Notes: generated from the sequence alone by a model not told the origin. Shown: positions 25,509 to 33,680, counted from the stretch's first letter. The stretch is 34,444 bases of DNA from Alphaproteobacteria bacterium (GCA_021298595.1 JAJTHL010000004.1:74070-108513), one strand, 5' to 3'. Numbers and translations: made by a program.

Positions 25509-25844
25509 ATGAAATACATGAAACACACCCTTTTTGCTTCTTTATTAATTTCCGGCGCCTTAAAAGCGGAATGTCCCCAAGAACTTTCCCATGACGAGGC
25601 GAGGATGATTGCAAACGGGGAAAAGTATAGCGAGCTGATTAGACAGTTTGAGCCTTTGGGAGACATGAAGAGCAATGTCGTTAAAAAAGGGACATCTAAA
25701 CTTTACACAACACCTACTTTGATTTCTCAACAAGAGGACACTGTTCCTTCAAAATGGAAATGTACATACCAATACAATGGAAAGGCAACAAAAAGGGAAT
25801 GGCAGTTTTCTATTTCCATTCCAAAATTAAGCATTGAACAATAA
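25509..25844 (+). CDS. Small secreted protein with two cysteines, unknown family
   Basis: The ATG at 25509 has AAGGAA upstream and begins a signal peptide (MKYMKHTLFASLLISGALKA-EC); upstream in-frame ATG codons lack this. The mature part of about 90 residues begins with CPQELSHDEARMIANGEKYSE and ends with SKWKCTYQYNGKATKREWQFSISIP, so the two Cys could form one disulfide linking its ends. No family is confidently recognised. It is the only plus-strand gene in this patch and sits between the truncated amidase copy and the intact amidase-like gene. The location is periplasmic or secreted by inference. About 120 bases of AT-rich DNA follow. Confidence 0.7.
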   Translation: MKYMKHTLFASLLISGALKAECPQELSHDEARMIANGEKYSELIRQFEPLGDMKSNVVKKGTSKLYTTPTLISQQEDTVPSKWKCTYQYNGKATKREWQFSISIPKLSIEQ

Positions 25845-25923
25845 TACAAAAGAACATCAAAATATAAAATTTTAAAATAATATTCTTACTTTAAGAATAT
25901 TTAAAGAATTTAGCTTAAGTTGG

Positions 25924-25953
25924 GAGGCCAAGAACACATGTCTCTTTGGCCTC
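25924..25953. terminator. Hairpin between convergent small secreted gene and amidase-like gene
   Basis: GAGGCCAA (25924-25931) and TTGGCCTC (25946-25953) pair around a 14-base centre. The hairpin lies between the 3' ends of two convergent genes, where a shared terminator is expected, but no T tract follows on either strand. Confidence 0.35.
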
Positions 25954-25967
25954 TCTCCTATAGATAG

Positions 25968-26942
25968 CTATTTTTTGGAATACATTGCAAGAACCGGCAC
26001 CAAATGACAAAGAAACGCATCATCAATTTCTTGGTTGACCTCGTGCCAGGTCTCCCCCATAAAGCGCATGCGAAACTTATTCACGTAAACGCCAAGTTTA
26101 GGCGTTTCAAAGTGATACCCAATATCCTTCAATGCTTTTTCCACATAGACGTTTACATCACCTTCAATGGAAGGACGGAGGTCGAGCGGTGTTGGGTAAT
26201 ACCCCACACCAAAGTCAGTCGCAAGAGACCTCCAACCAAACAAAGGACCGGGGGCCGTACGCCCTTCTTGAACATCTGCGTAGGCCACAATGTTGCGCGC
26301 GTCAAAGGTGTGACGCTGAACGAGTCCTTTTAAGAGCGCGCCGCCTGTAGCCATTTGTGGGGCCGTAAAGGGGGTGAACTTGAACCAATCGGATCCATCA
26401 CCGTTGGCGTAGCCTGGCGTGTGAAAATGTACGCCAATGGTACAAGAGTTAATGCCGGCTGCGCATCCTTCAAGGGCATTGAGAAGACGCCACTTGCTGA
26501 CCCCAGCATGCCAGGCGCGGTGCGTTTCATCCACCAATTGAAAGACGGGCACCTGATCGGGGTGATGAAGGGTTTTTCCTTCAACAAGATCAGGATAACT
26601 CTCCATGAGCTGGGCGCCTGTAAGTTGAGGAATGAAAAAATGGGTACTGATTCCGTCGCCGCCGTTTTCTTTGCTTTTTGTCAAACGTCGCAGGGAATCA
26701 TAAAGCTCTGTGCCCATGCATGAGACCGAAAGGGCCTTTGGCACAATTTGGATCGCATCGCCGTCTGGCGTTTTTGAAAAATTCTCCGACGGTAACCAAA
26801 TGATATCCACATCCATTTGGGGCGCGTTATGCGACAGAGATAGATTTTTTAGGGCGGGTAGATCTTCGTGACTTGCTTGAAGAGGCACGAGTGACGCTGC
26901 AAAGCCCACCGCCATAGCAAGGGATAACTTTATGAAATTCAT
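25968..26942 (-). CDS. Secreted Amidase_2-fold protein lacking all zinc ligands (pseudo-amidase)
   Basis: From the ATG at 26942, with GGAGGAAG upstream, it has 324 residues and a signal peptide (MNFIKLSLAMAVGFAASLVPLQA). The Amidase_2 framework is clear: DSLRRLTKS, ISTHFFIPQL, VFQLVDETHRAWHAGVSKW, SCTIGVHFHTPG, NIVAYADVQEGRTAPGPLFGW. Aligned with the active-type amidase at 12422-13123 of this window, the zinc ligands H26, H132 and D142 correspond to S74, Y221 and A230, and the catalytic E94 corresponds to H172. The WHAG motif is kept. It is probably not a zinc amidase, but may still bind peptidoglycan or another partner. The reading frame is intact and it has a partial duplicate nearby. The C-terminal part resembles the tail region after the amidase domain (SIEGDVNVYVEKALKDIGY). 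Confidence 0.8.
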   Translation of the reverse strand: MNFIKLSLAMAVGFAASLVPLQASHEDLPALKNLSLSHNAPQMDVDIIWLPSENFSKTPDGDAIQIVPKALSVSCMGTELYDSLRRLTKSKENGGDGISTHFFIPQLTGAQLMESYPDLVEGKTLHHPDQVPVFQLVDETHRAWHAGVSKWRLLNALEGCAAGINSCTIGVHFHTPGYANGDGSDWFKFTPFTAPQMATGGALLKGLVQRHTFDARNIVAYADVQEGRTAPGPLFGWRSLATDFGVGYYPTPLDLRPSIEGDVNVYVEKALKDIGYHFETPKLGVYVNKFRMRFMGETWHEVNQEIDDAFLCHLVPVLAMYSKK

Positions 26943-27042
26943 AAGACTTCCTCCATTTCGTAAAAACACGACGAGGCTAGCACGACTGGTTGTCACAAAA
27001 AAGGAGATTCTTGGCTCTACTTTAACCCGCGCATAGGCAGGC

Positions 27043-28050
27043 TTAGTCGTAGCTTAGGTCTTTTGCTTTTCCATGAAAGATCTTATAAGCCAAAAAGGTG
27101 TACCCGACCAGTACAGGCAGCACAACAAGTGCGCCCCACAGGATGATCATAAGCGACTCGGGCGCGCTGGCGGCCTCTACGATCAGCATTTTTTCTGGAA
27201 TAATGTAAGGAAAAAAACTATAAGCAAGCCCCACAAAGCAAAGGACGTAAACCCCCGCTGTCATCACAAAAGGGACCCAACAGTGTTGGTCATTTTCTTT
27301 CGGGAGTTTTCTTAGGATTCTGTCCAACCCGATCACTAGAATGCCCGTAAGAAGGGGAATCGGAAGCAAGAAAAGCATGTTGGGAAAGGAAAACCACTTT
27401 TCAAAAATACGCATACTGACTGACGGCGTTGAGACCGACACGAGGATAATGCCAAGGATCGTGATACGAAGGGCGACAGTCGCCCAGCCCACAGCCTTCT
27501 TTTGAAGGGCTCCTTCGGTTTTCATAATCAGCCACCCTGCGCCGATTAGGCAGTACCCAGCCACGACGCATACCCCCACAAGGCCTGAAAATGCCGTTGC
27601 TGCCATGGAGGGGTCAAAGCCGACGATATAGCTACCCAGCATATAACCTTGGGAAAAGGCTGTGATGAGTGATCCCCAAAAAAACGCGGCGTTCCAGGCA
27701 TGTTTATGGTGAGATTTGGCTTTTGCCCGAAAATCAAAGGCAACCCCGCGTAAGATTAAACCAAAAAGCATAAAAGCGACCGGCAGATAGAGATGTGTCA
27801 AGATAATGCCGTGTGCCTCTGGAAAAGCCACAAGCAATAACCCTACCCCCAACACAAGCCACGTTTCATTGGCATCCCAAAAAGGACCTATGGAGCTGAT
27901 CATTTTGTCCTTTTCATGGTCATTAGCCCCTTTAATTAAGACGCCAACCCCCAAGTCGTACCCATCAAGCAAGGCATAGACCAGCATGGAAAATCCCATG
28001 AGGCCCGCAAAAACCAACGGCAACCAATGACCGTTATGAAAGATCTCCAT
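27043..28050 (-). CDS. cydB: Cytochrome bd-type quinol oxidase subunit II
   Basis: The second membrane subunit of the bd oxidase, which reduces oxygen to water with quinol and keeps high oxygen affinity. It has 335 residues with about eight hydrophobic segments. The start LPLVFAGLMGFSMLVYALLDGYDLGVGVL is the family signature, followed by IGPFWDANETWLVLGVGLLLVAFP and AYATILTHLYLP-like HGIILTHLYLPVAFMLFGLILRGVAFDFR. The ATG at 28050 has GAGGAGA upstream, right after the cydA stop at 28062; the in-frame upstream codons are rejected. It forms an operon with cydA. No cydX or cydCD assembly genes are in the window. Confidence 0.95.
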   Translation of the reverse strand: MEIFHNGHWLPLVFAGLMGFSMLVYALLDGYDLGVGVLIKGANDHEKDKMISSIGPFWDANETWLVLGVGLLLVAFPEAHGIILTHLYLPVAFMLFGLILRGVAFDFRAKAKSHHKHAWNAAFFWGSLITAFSQGYMLGSYIVGFDPSMAATAFSGLVGVCVVAGYCLIGAGWLIMKTEGALQKKAVGWATVALRITILGIILVSVSTPSVSMRIFEKWFSFPNMLFLLPIPLLTGILVIGLDRILRKLPKENDQHCWVPFVMTAGVYVLCFVGLAYSFFPYIIPEKMLIVEAASAPESLMIILWGALVVLPVLVGYTFLAYKIFHGKAKDLSYD

Positions 28051-28061
28051 GACGTGTCTCC

Positions 28062-29423
28062 TCAACGAGAAAAAACCTCTACGACCGCTTGCCCAGAACC
28101 CAGACCGCCCGCGTCAGCAGGCGTGAGGGCTGCTTTTCTTGCCATATAGAAAAGTGTACTAATAAATGCCAAAAGTAACGTTGCATAAAGGGCAAGATAC
28201 ATGGTTAGACTTATCCCAATCATGGGTGTAGGGACATCGGATACGGCGTCCAACGTTCGAAGAACACCAAACACCAGCCAGGGTTGACGGCCAATTTCTG
28301 TCACATACCAACCTGCAACGGTCGCGATCCATCCTGAAAAAGTCATAGGGACTAGGCACTTGGCAAGAAATGGGGTGAGCTCACCCCGGCGTAGCAGCGT
28401 AAAGGCGGCCCACCAAGCCACCCCTAACATCAAAACACCCATAAAGACCATCAAGCGAAACGCCCAAAAAACAGGAGCGACAGGCGGATGATTCCCCACA
28501 AATTCGTTCAATCCTTTCACTTCTCCGTCCGGGTCATGGGTAAGAAATAAACTTGCCAATTTCGGAATCTCTACCGCGTAGTCATCACGGCGCTCTTTCT
28601 CGTTGGGAAGGGCAAACAAAAGAGCAGGCGCGCCCTTTTGCGTCTCCCAAATCCCTTCCATGGCGGCGATCTTTTGGGGTTGGTGCTTGAGGGTGTTCAA
28701 TCCATGCAAATCGCCGACAAAAATTTGCACTGGAATAAGCAATGCACAGACGGTCACGCCTGTTTTGAGGGCTGCCGCCACAGCTGGGACCCGGTCGCCA
28801 CGTAGCCACCGGTACGAAGACAGTCCCACCACAAAAAAACCAGCCGTAAGACCGGATGCTAAAAGCATATGGGTCATGCGATAAGGAAAGGAGGGATTAA
28901 AAATAATCGCCATCCAATCAAGGGCGTAGGCCTTACCATTAATGATCTCAAACCCTGCTGGCGTTTGCATCCAACTATTAAGAGCCAGAATCCAAAAGGC
29001 AGAAAGGCTGGTGCCAAAGGCCACAAGGAAAGTTGCCAGGGTATGAAGCCACGAGGGCACGCGGCTAAAGCCAAAAAGCATGATACCCAAAAACGTCGCC
29101 TCTAGAAAAAAAGCTGTCAGGACCTCATATCCTAAAAGGGGTCCCGCAATATTTCCCACTGTTTTCATAAACCCCGGCCAGTTTGTCCCAAATTGAAAGG
29201 ACATGGTGATACCACTCACGACCCCTAAGGCAAAACAAAGGGCAAACACTTTGGTCCAAAAAAAATAGGCTTCTATCCACTTTCGGTCCTGAGTTGCCAC
29301 AAAACGTGTTTTGAAGAAAAGCAAGAACCAGGCAAGGGCAATCGTAATGGAAGGAAAAAGAATATGAAAGGTAATGTTGGCTGCAAACTGCGCGCGGGCT
29401 AGAAATGCCGGATCAACAAACAT
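28062..29423 (-). CDS. cydA: Cytochrome bd-type quinol oxidase subunit I, short Q-loop (CioA-like) type
   Basis: The haem-bearing subunit of the bd oxidase. H20 (NITFHILFPS) fits the haem b595 ligand, GVVSGITMSFQFGTNWPGF and the GRQPW motif (YVTEIGRQPWLVFGVLRT) are conserved. At 453 residues it is clearly shorter than E. coli CydA (522), consistent with the short Q-loop class that includes cyanide-insensitive oxidases. The ATG at 29423 has AAGGAGA upstream. With cydB it forms the operon divergent from hmp. A consensus FNR/Anr box 145 bases upstream of the start suggests oxygen-dependent control. The enzyme would give respiration at low oxygen inside host cells and tolerance of nitric oxide. 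Confidence 0.95.
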   Translation of the reverse strand: MFVDPAFLARAQFAANITFHILFPSITIALAWFLLFFKTRFVATQDRKWIEAYFFWTKVFALCFALGVVSGITMSFQFGTNWPGFMKTVGNIAGPLLGYEVLTAFFLEATFLGIMLFGFSRVPSWLHTLATFLVAFGTSLSAFWILALNSWMQTPAGFEIINGKAYALDWMAIIFNPSFPYRMTHMLLASGLTAGFFVVGLSSYRWLRGDRVPAVAAALKTGVTVCALLIPVQIFVGDLHGLNTLKHQPQKIAAMEGIWETQKGAPALLFALPNEKERRDDYAVEIPKLASLFLTHDPDGEVKGLNEFVGNHPPVAPVFWAFRLMVFMGVLMLGVAWWAAFTLLRRGELTPFLAKCLVPMTFSGWIATVAGWYVTEIGRQPWLVFGVLRTLDAVSDVPTPMIGISLTMYLALYATLLLAFISTLFYMARKAALTPADAGGLGSGQAVVEVFSR

Positions 29424-29833
29424 AAGTAATTCTCCTTAAAACGATCATTTTAGCTTGGCCCTCCACAAATGGATGTTTGGACAAACAATTCCATAAGATT
29501 TGATGGAGGCAAAAATTGACGATCTTTTCTTTGGCGCATCCCTCAAAGACGCCCCGATCAAAATGGGTTGATGATGATCAAATCTCAACATAGGGTTCTT
29601 TCTGTCAAAAAACAGAATTAATGTGATACTTCATAAACAAAATATCACAAAAAAAAAGATAAATCACCCTAGATCAGCGCTTATGAGACCCTTTGGTGAT
29701 ATCCATCAAAGTTATTCACTAAAGTGCTCTCAGGGGATTGAAATGATTCACTATAAAGAAAAATGCTTTTAAGAAAAAATTAAATTCTTCTCTTTAGGCT
29801 CAAATATTAATTAAGACCGCTTGAGGAGGCAAG
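29424..29833. other. 410-base divergent regulatory region between cydAB and hmp
   Basis: No gene is supported. Besides the FNR-like box at 29568-29581 it contains three further inverted repeats: TTCTGT/ACAGAA at 29600-29617, GTGATA/TATCAC at 29623-29648 with a 14-base centre, and an imperfect CTTTGGTG/CATCAAAG pair at 29691-29711. No sigma-70 promoter is obvious on either strand. The clustering of inverted repeats is what one expects of a region where oxygen- and NO-responsive regulators act. Confidence 0.5.
29568..29581. promoter_or_regulatory. Consensus FNR/Anr-type binding site
   Basis: TTGATGATGATCAA matches the FNR consensus TTGAT-N4-ATCAA at all ten fixed positions. It lies 145 bases from the cydA start and 253 from the hmp start. 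In known bacteria FNR-type proteins control both bd oxidases and hmp, so the context agrees. Confidence 0.7.
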
Positions 29834-31096
29834 ATGTTAGACGAAAGAACCGTGTCTGTGATTCAGTCAACCATTCCTATTCTAGAGGAACAAAGCGCGG
29901 CGCTGACAGAGTATTTTTACAAACGTCTTTTTTCCAACCACCCCGAGCTTTTACCCTATTTTAACCAAGCAAACCAAGTGTCAGGACAACAACCAAGAGC
30001 ATTGGCGGGTGCGGTGTGTGCTTATGCTCGCAACATTGGTAGGCTCGGTGACCTTTCTGACGCTGTGGAACGGATTGCCCAAAAGCACACCTCTCTTCAA
30101 GTGCATGCGGATCATTATCCCATTGTTGGTCAACATCTTTTAGCCTCCTTTAAAGAGTTTTTAGGCCCTCATGGAACCGATGAGGTCATTGAGGCGTGGC
30201 AAAGAGCCTACACACTGCTCGCTCAGATATTAATCGCCAGGGAAGCTCAGATCTGCCAAGAACATGTCGAAATGCCAGGTGGATGGCAAGGATTTAAGAA
30301 GTTTCGCCTTTTAAAGCGTGAAGACGAGAGTGATGTCATTACCTCATTTTATTTTGTGCCAACGGACAACCGTCCCATTCCACTCTTTAAGCCCGGCCAA
30401 TACCTCACAGTGCGTGTTCCGAGCCCCTGCGGCCACACAACCTTGCGTCATTACAGCCTATCGGACAAACCCGGCCAAAACTGGCTACGCATCAGCGTAA
30501 AACGAGAAACGGGCCAAAACACAAAAAGCCCCGATGGGTATGTCTCAAACTTCTTGCACAACCACCTTCAGACCGGTCACTTGTTGGAGATCGCCCCCCC
30601 GTGCGGGAGTTTCACCCTTGACATGACCCAGGGTATCACAAGGCCTCTCATGTTTGTGGCAGCAGGTGTTGGGATAACACCTTTAATGAGCATGGCCCTT
30701 GCTGCACTCGAAATGTTAAAGGAGCGCCAGATTTACTTCATACACGGCGCGCGCCAAGAGGGCGTCCAGGCTTTTAAAGAAAGCCTTGATAATCTTGCTC
30801 TTTCCCACCCCAACTTTACTGTTCATCACAGATATAGCCACATATCCCCCAAGACCACCTTCCCTAAAAGCACCTCAAGTGTTGGCCTGATTGACATTGA
30901 ACTGATCAAACGGTTTACACCCGAGCGGAACGCTGATTATTACTTTTGCGGTCCGCAACCCTTCATGGCGCACATAAACAAAATTCTGCAGGACTGGCAC
31001 GTCCCCCAAGAGCGCATTCATTTCGAGTTTTTTGGGCCGATGCAAAACCTTAGCCCCATGGATTTAGAAGAGGAGCCAAAGCATCAGCGGCTTTAA
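29834..31096 (+). CDS. hmp: Flavohaemoprotein / nitric oxide dioxygenase Hmp
   Basis: Converts nitric oxide and oxygen to nitrate using NAD(P)H. The globin domain (1-140) has the proximal haem H85 (QKHTSLQV), Y29 (EYFYKRLF) and Q53, at exactly the E. coli Hmp positions. The FAD-binding domain follows with LRHYSLSD (RxYSxS motif) near residue 205 and SNFLHNHLQTGHLLEIAPPCGSF. The NAD domain has MFVAAGVGITPLMSM and YFCGPQPFM, and the protein ends with the typical FEFFGP segment and a short extra tail. At 420 residues it is slightly longer than E. coli Hmp (396). The ATG at 29834 has GAGGAGG upstream. It is divergent from cydAB and would protect against host NO. Confidence 0.95.
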   Translation: MLDERTVSVIQSTIPILEEQSAALTEYFYKRLFSNHPELLPYFNQANQVSGQQPRALAGAVCAYARNIGRLGDLSDAVERIAQKHTSLQVHADHYPIVGQHLLASFKEFLGPHGTDEVIEAWQRAYTLLAQILIAREAQICQEHVEMPGGWQGFKKFRLLKREDESDVITSFYFVPTDNRPIPLFKPGQYLTVRVPSPCGHTTLRHYSLSDKPGQNWLRISVKRETGQNTKSPDGYVSNFLHNHLQTGHLLEIAPPCGSFTLDMTQGITRPLMFVAAGVGITPLMSMALAALEMLKERQIYFIHGARQEGVQAFKESLDNLALSHPNFTVHHRYSHISPKTTFPKSTSSVGLIDIELIKRFTPERNADYYFCGPQPFMAHINKILQDWHVPQERIHFEFFGPMQNLSPMDLEEEPKHQRL

Positions 31097-31134
31097 CGCG
31101 GCGAGGATAGACATTCGCAGGGTCGGGGGAAATC

Positions 31135-31524
31135 CTACGGCTGCGCGGCACTTGATGGCAAGTGATAATATACCTCGTCAATTTGATCGATGTATCTTCC
31201 ATCGGCTGAATCAAGAAGGGCGATGACATCAAAGTCACCCGCCTTTTGTGAACACAAAACGTAACGAATTGTACAACTTTTGTTATTTTTTGCTGGTGTC
31301 ACGGCCTTTACTTGGATGGTCCAAGGACCTGCAAGGGCGCGACACTGATCGATCTGGGGCAAAAGATCAGAACCCTTTTCCACCAACACTTCTCCATTTG
31401 CTATTTTTTTAAATGTGGGTGAAAACAAAAGGGGAATCTCGTTCTGCCACCCTTGCTGGTCTTCTTGTCCCATACGCATTTGAAGCGCATTATATTGGTG
31501 TCCTAAACGGCTAATACAGGTCAT
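31135..31524 (-). CDS. Small NTF2-like (SnoaL-like) protein, tentative
   Basis: A 129-residue cytosolic protein without signal peptide. The pattern WQNEIPLLFSPTFKKIANGEVLVEKGSD, WTIQVKAVTPAKNNKSCTIRYVLCSQKAGDFDVIALLDSADG and IDQIDEVYYHL looks like the cone-shaped alpha+beta fold of the nuclear transport factor 2 superfamily, in which similar bacterial proteins are annotated without a defined function. The assignment rests on pattern memory only. The ATG at 31524 has GAAGGAAG upstream. It lies 40 bases after the MaoC-type gene on the same strand, so the two are probably co-transcribed, and it converges on hmp with a 38-base gap. Confidence 0.5.
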   Translation of the reverse strand: MTCISRLGHQYNALQMRMGQEDQQGWQNEIPLLFSPTFKKIANGEVLVEKGSDLLPQIDQCRALAGPWTIQVKAVTPAKNNKSCTIRYVLCSQKAGDFDVIALLDSADGRYIDQIDEVYYHLPSSAAQP

Positions 31525-31564
31525 GTTCTTCCTTCTTTCACTCCTTCCATTTATGGACTATTTC

Positions 31565-32038
31565 TTAGATAGGTTCAGGCCTTTTCATCATCAGCGTCCG
31601 GGCCGTCAAAATTTGAACTGTCTCACCCCGGTGATTTTTTGTGGTCGAGCGCAGGGTAACAATCCCCCGGTCAGGTTTAGACGTGGACGGCCTCACCTCC
31701 ATCACCTCCACTTCCACATGGATGATATCTCCAGGCTTTGTGGGTGCTGGCCAAGTGATGTCACCTCCCAGACCAATGCGGCCTTCTGCGATGGGGCATG
31801 TGTCTAAAATCAAACGCATGCTCATGGACGCCGTGTGCCACCCACTCGCCACGATGCCGCCAAAGACGCTCTTTTTAGCCGCTTCAGGATCAACATGAAA
31901 AGACTGAGGGTCGAATTCTTTAGCAAAAGTAATTACTTCTTCTTGAGTCACTCGTTTTTCACCACTGATAAATTTTTGGCCAGGGATAAAATCGTCCAAA
32001 TAATATGCCCCTTGTTGCTTTATAGGCTTATGGTCCAT
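31565..32038 (-). CDS. MaoC-family (R)-specific enoyl-CoA hydratase-like protein
   Basis: A single hot-dog-fold domain of 157 residues. The hydratase-2 motif is clear: FAKEFDPQSFHVDPEAAKKSVFGGIVASGWH, with the catalytic D43 and H48. IGLGGDITWPAPTKPGDIIHVEVEVMEVRPS is the usual following strand pair. Family members hydrate trans-2-enoyl-CoA or related acyl thioesters; the exact substrate is unknown. The ATG at 32038 is preceded by GGGAGT. It is followed by the NTF2-like gene. It is not next to fatty-acid genes, so its pathway cannot be inferred from position. Confidence 0.85.
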   Translation of the reverse strand: MDHKPIKQQGAYYLDDFIPGQKFISGEKRVTQEEVITFAKEFDPQSFHVDPEAAKKSVFGGIVASGWHTASMSMRLILDTCPIAEGRIGLGGDITWPAPTKPGDIIHVEVEVMEVRPSTSKPDRGIVTLRSTTKNHRGETVQILTARTLMMKRPEPI

Positions 32039-32776
32039 CCCTACTCCCTTTTTTTATTTTTTTCGTCTTCAACGCTAGCATTAATCAACTCTTTGGCACA
32101 AGACAGACTCTTTTATTTTAAGATTAGTTTTGAGAAAAAAACATGCACTTATACCTTCCATCAGAGGCACCCTATACTAAAAAAACTCCGTTTAATGACC
32201 GAAGGTCCGCCGTGATGATTAAGGTCTAAAACTGTTCACCCTCGACCTTGCTGACGATTGCGCGCCCTACTCCCTAACGGGCACGGCAAATCTTTCGTGA
32301 ATCATGTCCAAGGCATATACATCGAGCCAATGCCCAAGGCCCTGACCTTAGTAGTCAAATGATGCAAAATGCTCTTTTTTAAGTTGCGCCGTTTTTTGCT
32401 TATCCCTGACCCGTGGCACTGACGAACCCTAGGGGGTGAGCTCAAAAACAGCAAAGCATCTTTCCAACGCCTTGCTAAAGCTAAAAGAAAATAACCCTTA
32501 CCTTTGATTTTAGCTGTCATCCGTGTCCAGAAGTCTTTCAAAAGAGCATCACTTCCTCGAGGGACCTTGAGGGCCATTCTTTTTAACACAAGCCATCCTG
32601 TCGACAGGGTGGCGGTTTAAAGGGAGTCTGACACAGTGGGGTTACGCGTTAAGCACGCTCCTTGTGACCGACATAAGCTCTGGCTTCGAGAGACTCCAGC
32701 ACGGCCTTAACCTAATCAAAGTACAGCCCGGTTTGCTATGACTAGGAAGAGATTTTTTTTCTGAGGAAAACGGCGA
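32039..32776. other. 738-base stretch without a convincing gene, possible gene remnants
   Basis: The part 32039-32220 is AT-rich promoter-like DNA upstream of the MaoC-type gene. From about 32220 to 32740 composition becomes more coding-like. On the minus strand 32302-32589 has an open frame of 95 codons (GTG start, basic; ALKVPRGSDALLKDFW, then MTAKIKGKGYFLLALARRW) that matches no family I know. A further minus-strand trace at 32652-32715 reads VKAVLESLEARAYVGHKERA before a stop. A near-perfect 22-base palindrome (GCCATCCTGTC / GACAGGGTGGC, 32592-32613, one T-G mismatch) lies at the start of the 95-codon frame. Decayed genes downstream of a tRNA are one reading; chance frames are another. 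Confidence 0.4.
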
Positions 32777-32868
32777 TGGCGGAGGGGATGGGATTCGAAC
32801 CCACGATACGGGGAAACCCGTATAACGGTTTAGCAAACCGTCGCCTTCAGCCTCTCGGCCACCCCTCC
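32777..32868 (-). tRNA. tRNA-Ser (anticodon GCU)
   Basis: A 92-base tRNA with encoded CCA. The acceptor stem is GGAGGGG/CCCCTCC with discriminator G. The anticodon loop TTGCTAA holds GCT at 32832-32834 (complement), flanked by ACGGT/ACCGT. A long variable arm (ATACGGG/CCCGTAT), typical of serine tRNAs, is present, and the T loop TTCGAAT is conserved. It decodes AGC and AGU codons. Confidence 0.96.
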
Positions 32869-33024
32869 TAATGGATATTTACATGACTATAGATATCTGA
32901 CAGGCCTGTCAAGGCAGGCGCGTATTTTTTTAGCCCTGAAAAGAAAGTGTAATGGGTATGGTAGGATCTTATAAATAAAACAAACGCCCTTATGACCCTA
33001 GGCAGCAACAAGACATACCCCTCA

Positions 33025-33056
33025 TAAAAAAGGGCCAGACAAGTCCGGCCCTTTTT
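33025..33056 (-). terminator. Strong terminator after the first four-cysteine gene
   Basis: On the minus strand AGGGCCGGAC pairs with GTCTGGCCCT (one G-T wobble) followed by six T residues, and the A run on the other side makes it usable in both directions. It lies just after the stop at 33075. Confidence 0.88.
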
Positions 33057-33074
33057 GCGTCTGGTAACAGCGCC

Positions 33075-33680
33075 TTAACCAGCGGCGCCCAAGGCTCTGT
33101 TCATATTCCTATAGGAGGTTGCGGGCTCCCTAAGCACGGCGTCTTTTCTTGTTTCTGTGATTTTATCCCGCGTTGATTTGGGTAGAATTGCCGCGCACGC
33201 TGTGGAAACGGCAGGACCCGCAAAGGCAAAACCGCTTGCCACAGCCGCGGCAGCGCCAGCTTTACAGCCAAAACTCAATGTTTTTCCTTTGGCAGAGCCA
33301 ATTTTTTGCACGTATTTTTCCCGGATGACGGCCATATCAGAGCTGCCTATTTTTGCAAGGGCTTTCTCGGCAAACTTCGACGCTCTAAAGCCTTCAATAT
33401 CTTTCTCATAGCAAAGAAGCATTGCCGTCAAGGCTACGATTTCGATGTGCGCCCCATTGCCTTCTAGTGAGCGAAAGGAAAAAATACGATTTTTAAAATC
33501 ACCCTTACGGCATAGCGTAGGCGCACCGTATTTTGTGAGAGTCGTCAAAAGTTTATCAGCAATCGCTTCATCGGAAAGCCTGGCAAAGGGATTTGACAGC
33601 GCTTGACAGGTCACACCTGTCAAAGTCATCCCTGAAAGGACAAGACCCAAAACAAGCCTTTTCTTTATCGTTTTATTCAT
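33075..33680 (-). CDS. Secreted four-cysteine protein, tandem paralogue A (unknown family)
   Basis: From the ATG at 33680 (GGGGA upstream) it has 201 residues and a signal peptide (MNKTIKKRLVLGLVLSGMTLTGVTCQA) with likely cleavage before LSNPF. The mature protein shares a pattern with the next gene upstream: DEAIADKLLTTLTKYGAPTLCRKG, FSFRSLEGNG, ALTAMLLCYEKDIEGFRASKF, ALAKIGSSDMAVIREKYVQ and two later Cys (FGCKAG, STACAA). The four Cys line up with those of the paralogue. A glycine/alanine-rich helix (GAAAAVASGFAFAGPAV) and a basic tail of about 35 residues are extra. No named family is recognised. An upstream ATG at 33719 is possible but would spoil the signal peptide. Probably periplasmic or secreted. 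Confidence 0.7.
   Translation of the reverse strand: MNKTIKKRLVLGLVLSGMTLTGVTCQALSNPFARLSDEAIADKLLTTLTKYGAPTLCRKGDFKNRIFSFRSLEGNGAHIEIVALTAMLLCYEKDIEGFRASKFAEKALAKIGSSDMAVIREKYVQKIGSAKGKTLSFGCKAGAAAAVASGFAFAGPAVSTACAAILPKSTRDKITETRKDAVLREPATSYRNMNRALGAAG

Noticed and set aside
32302-32589. 95-codon minus-strand frame considered as a real gene
   Set aside because: No family match, weak ribosome site, and a palindrome at its start; kept only as part of the description of the stretch.
32220-32640. Possible housekeeping RNA (RNase P RNA, tmRNA or SRP RNA)
   Set aside because: None of the conserved core sequences of these RNAs was found on either strand.
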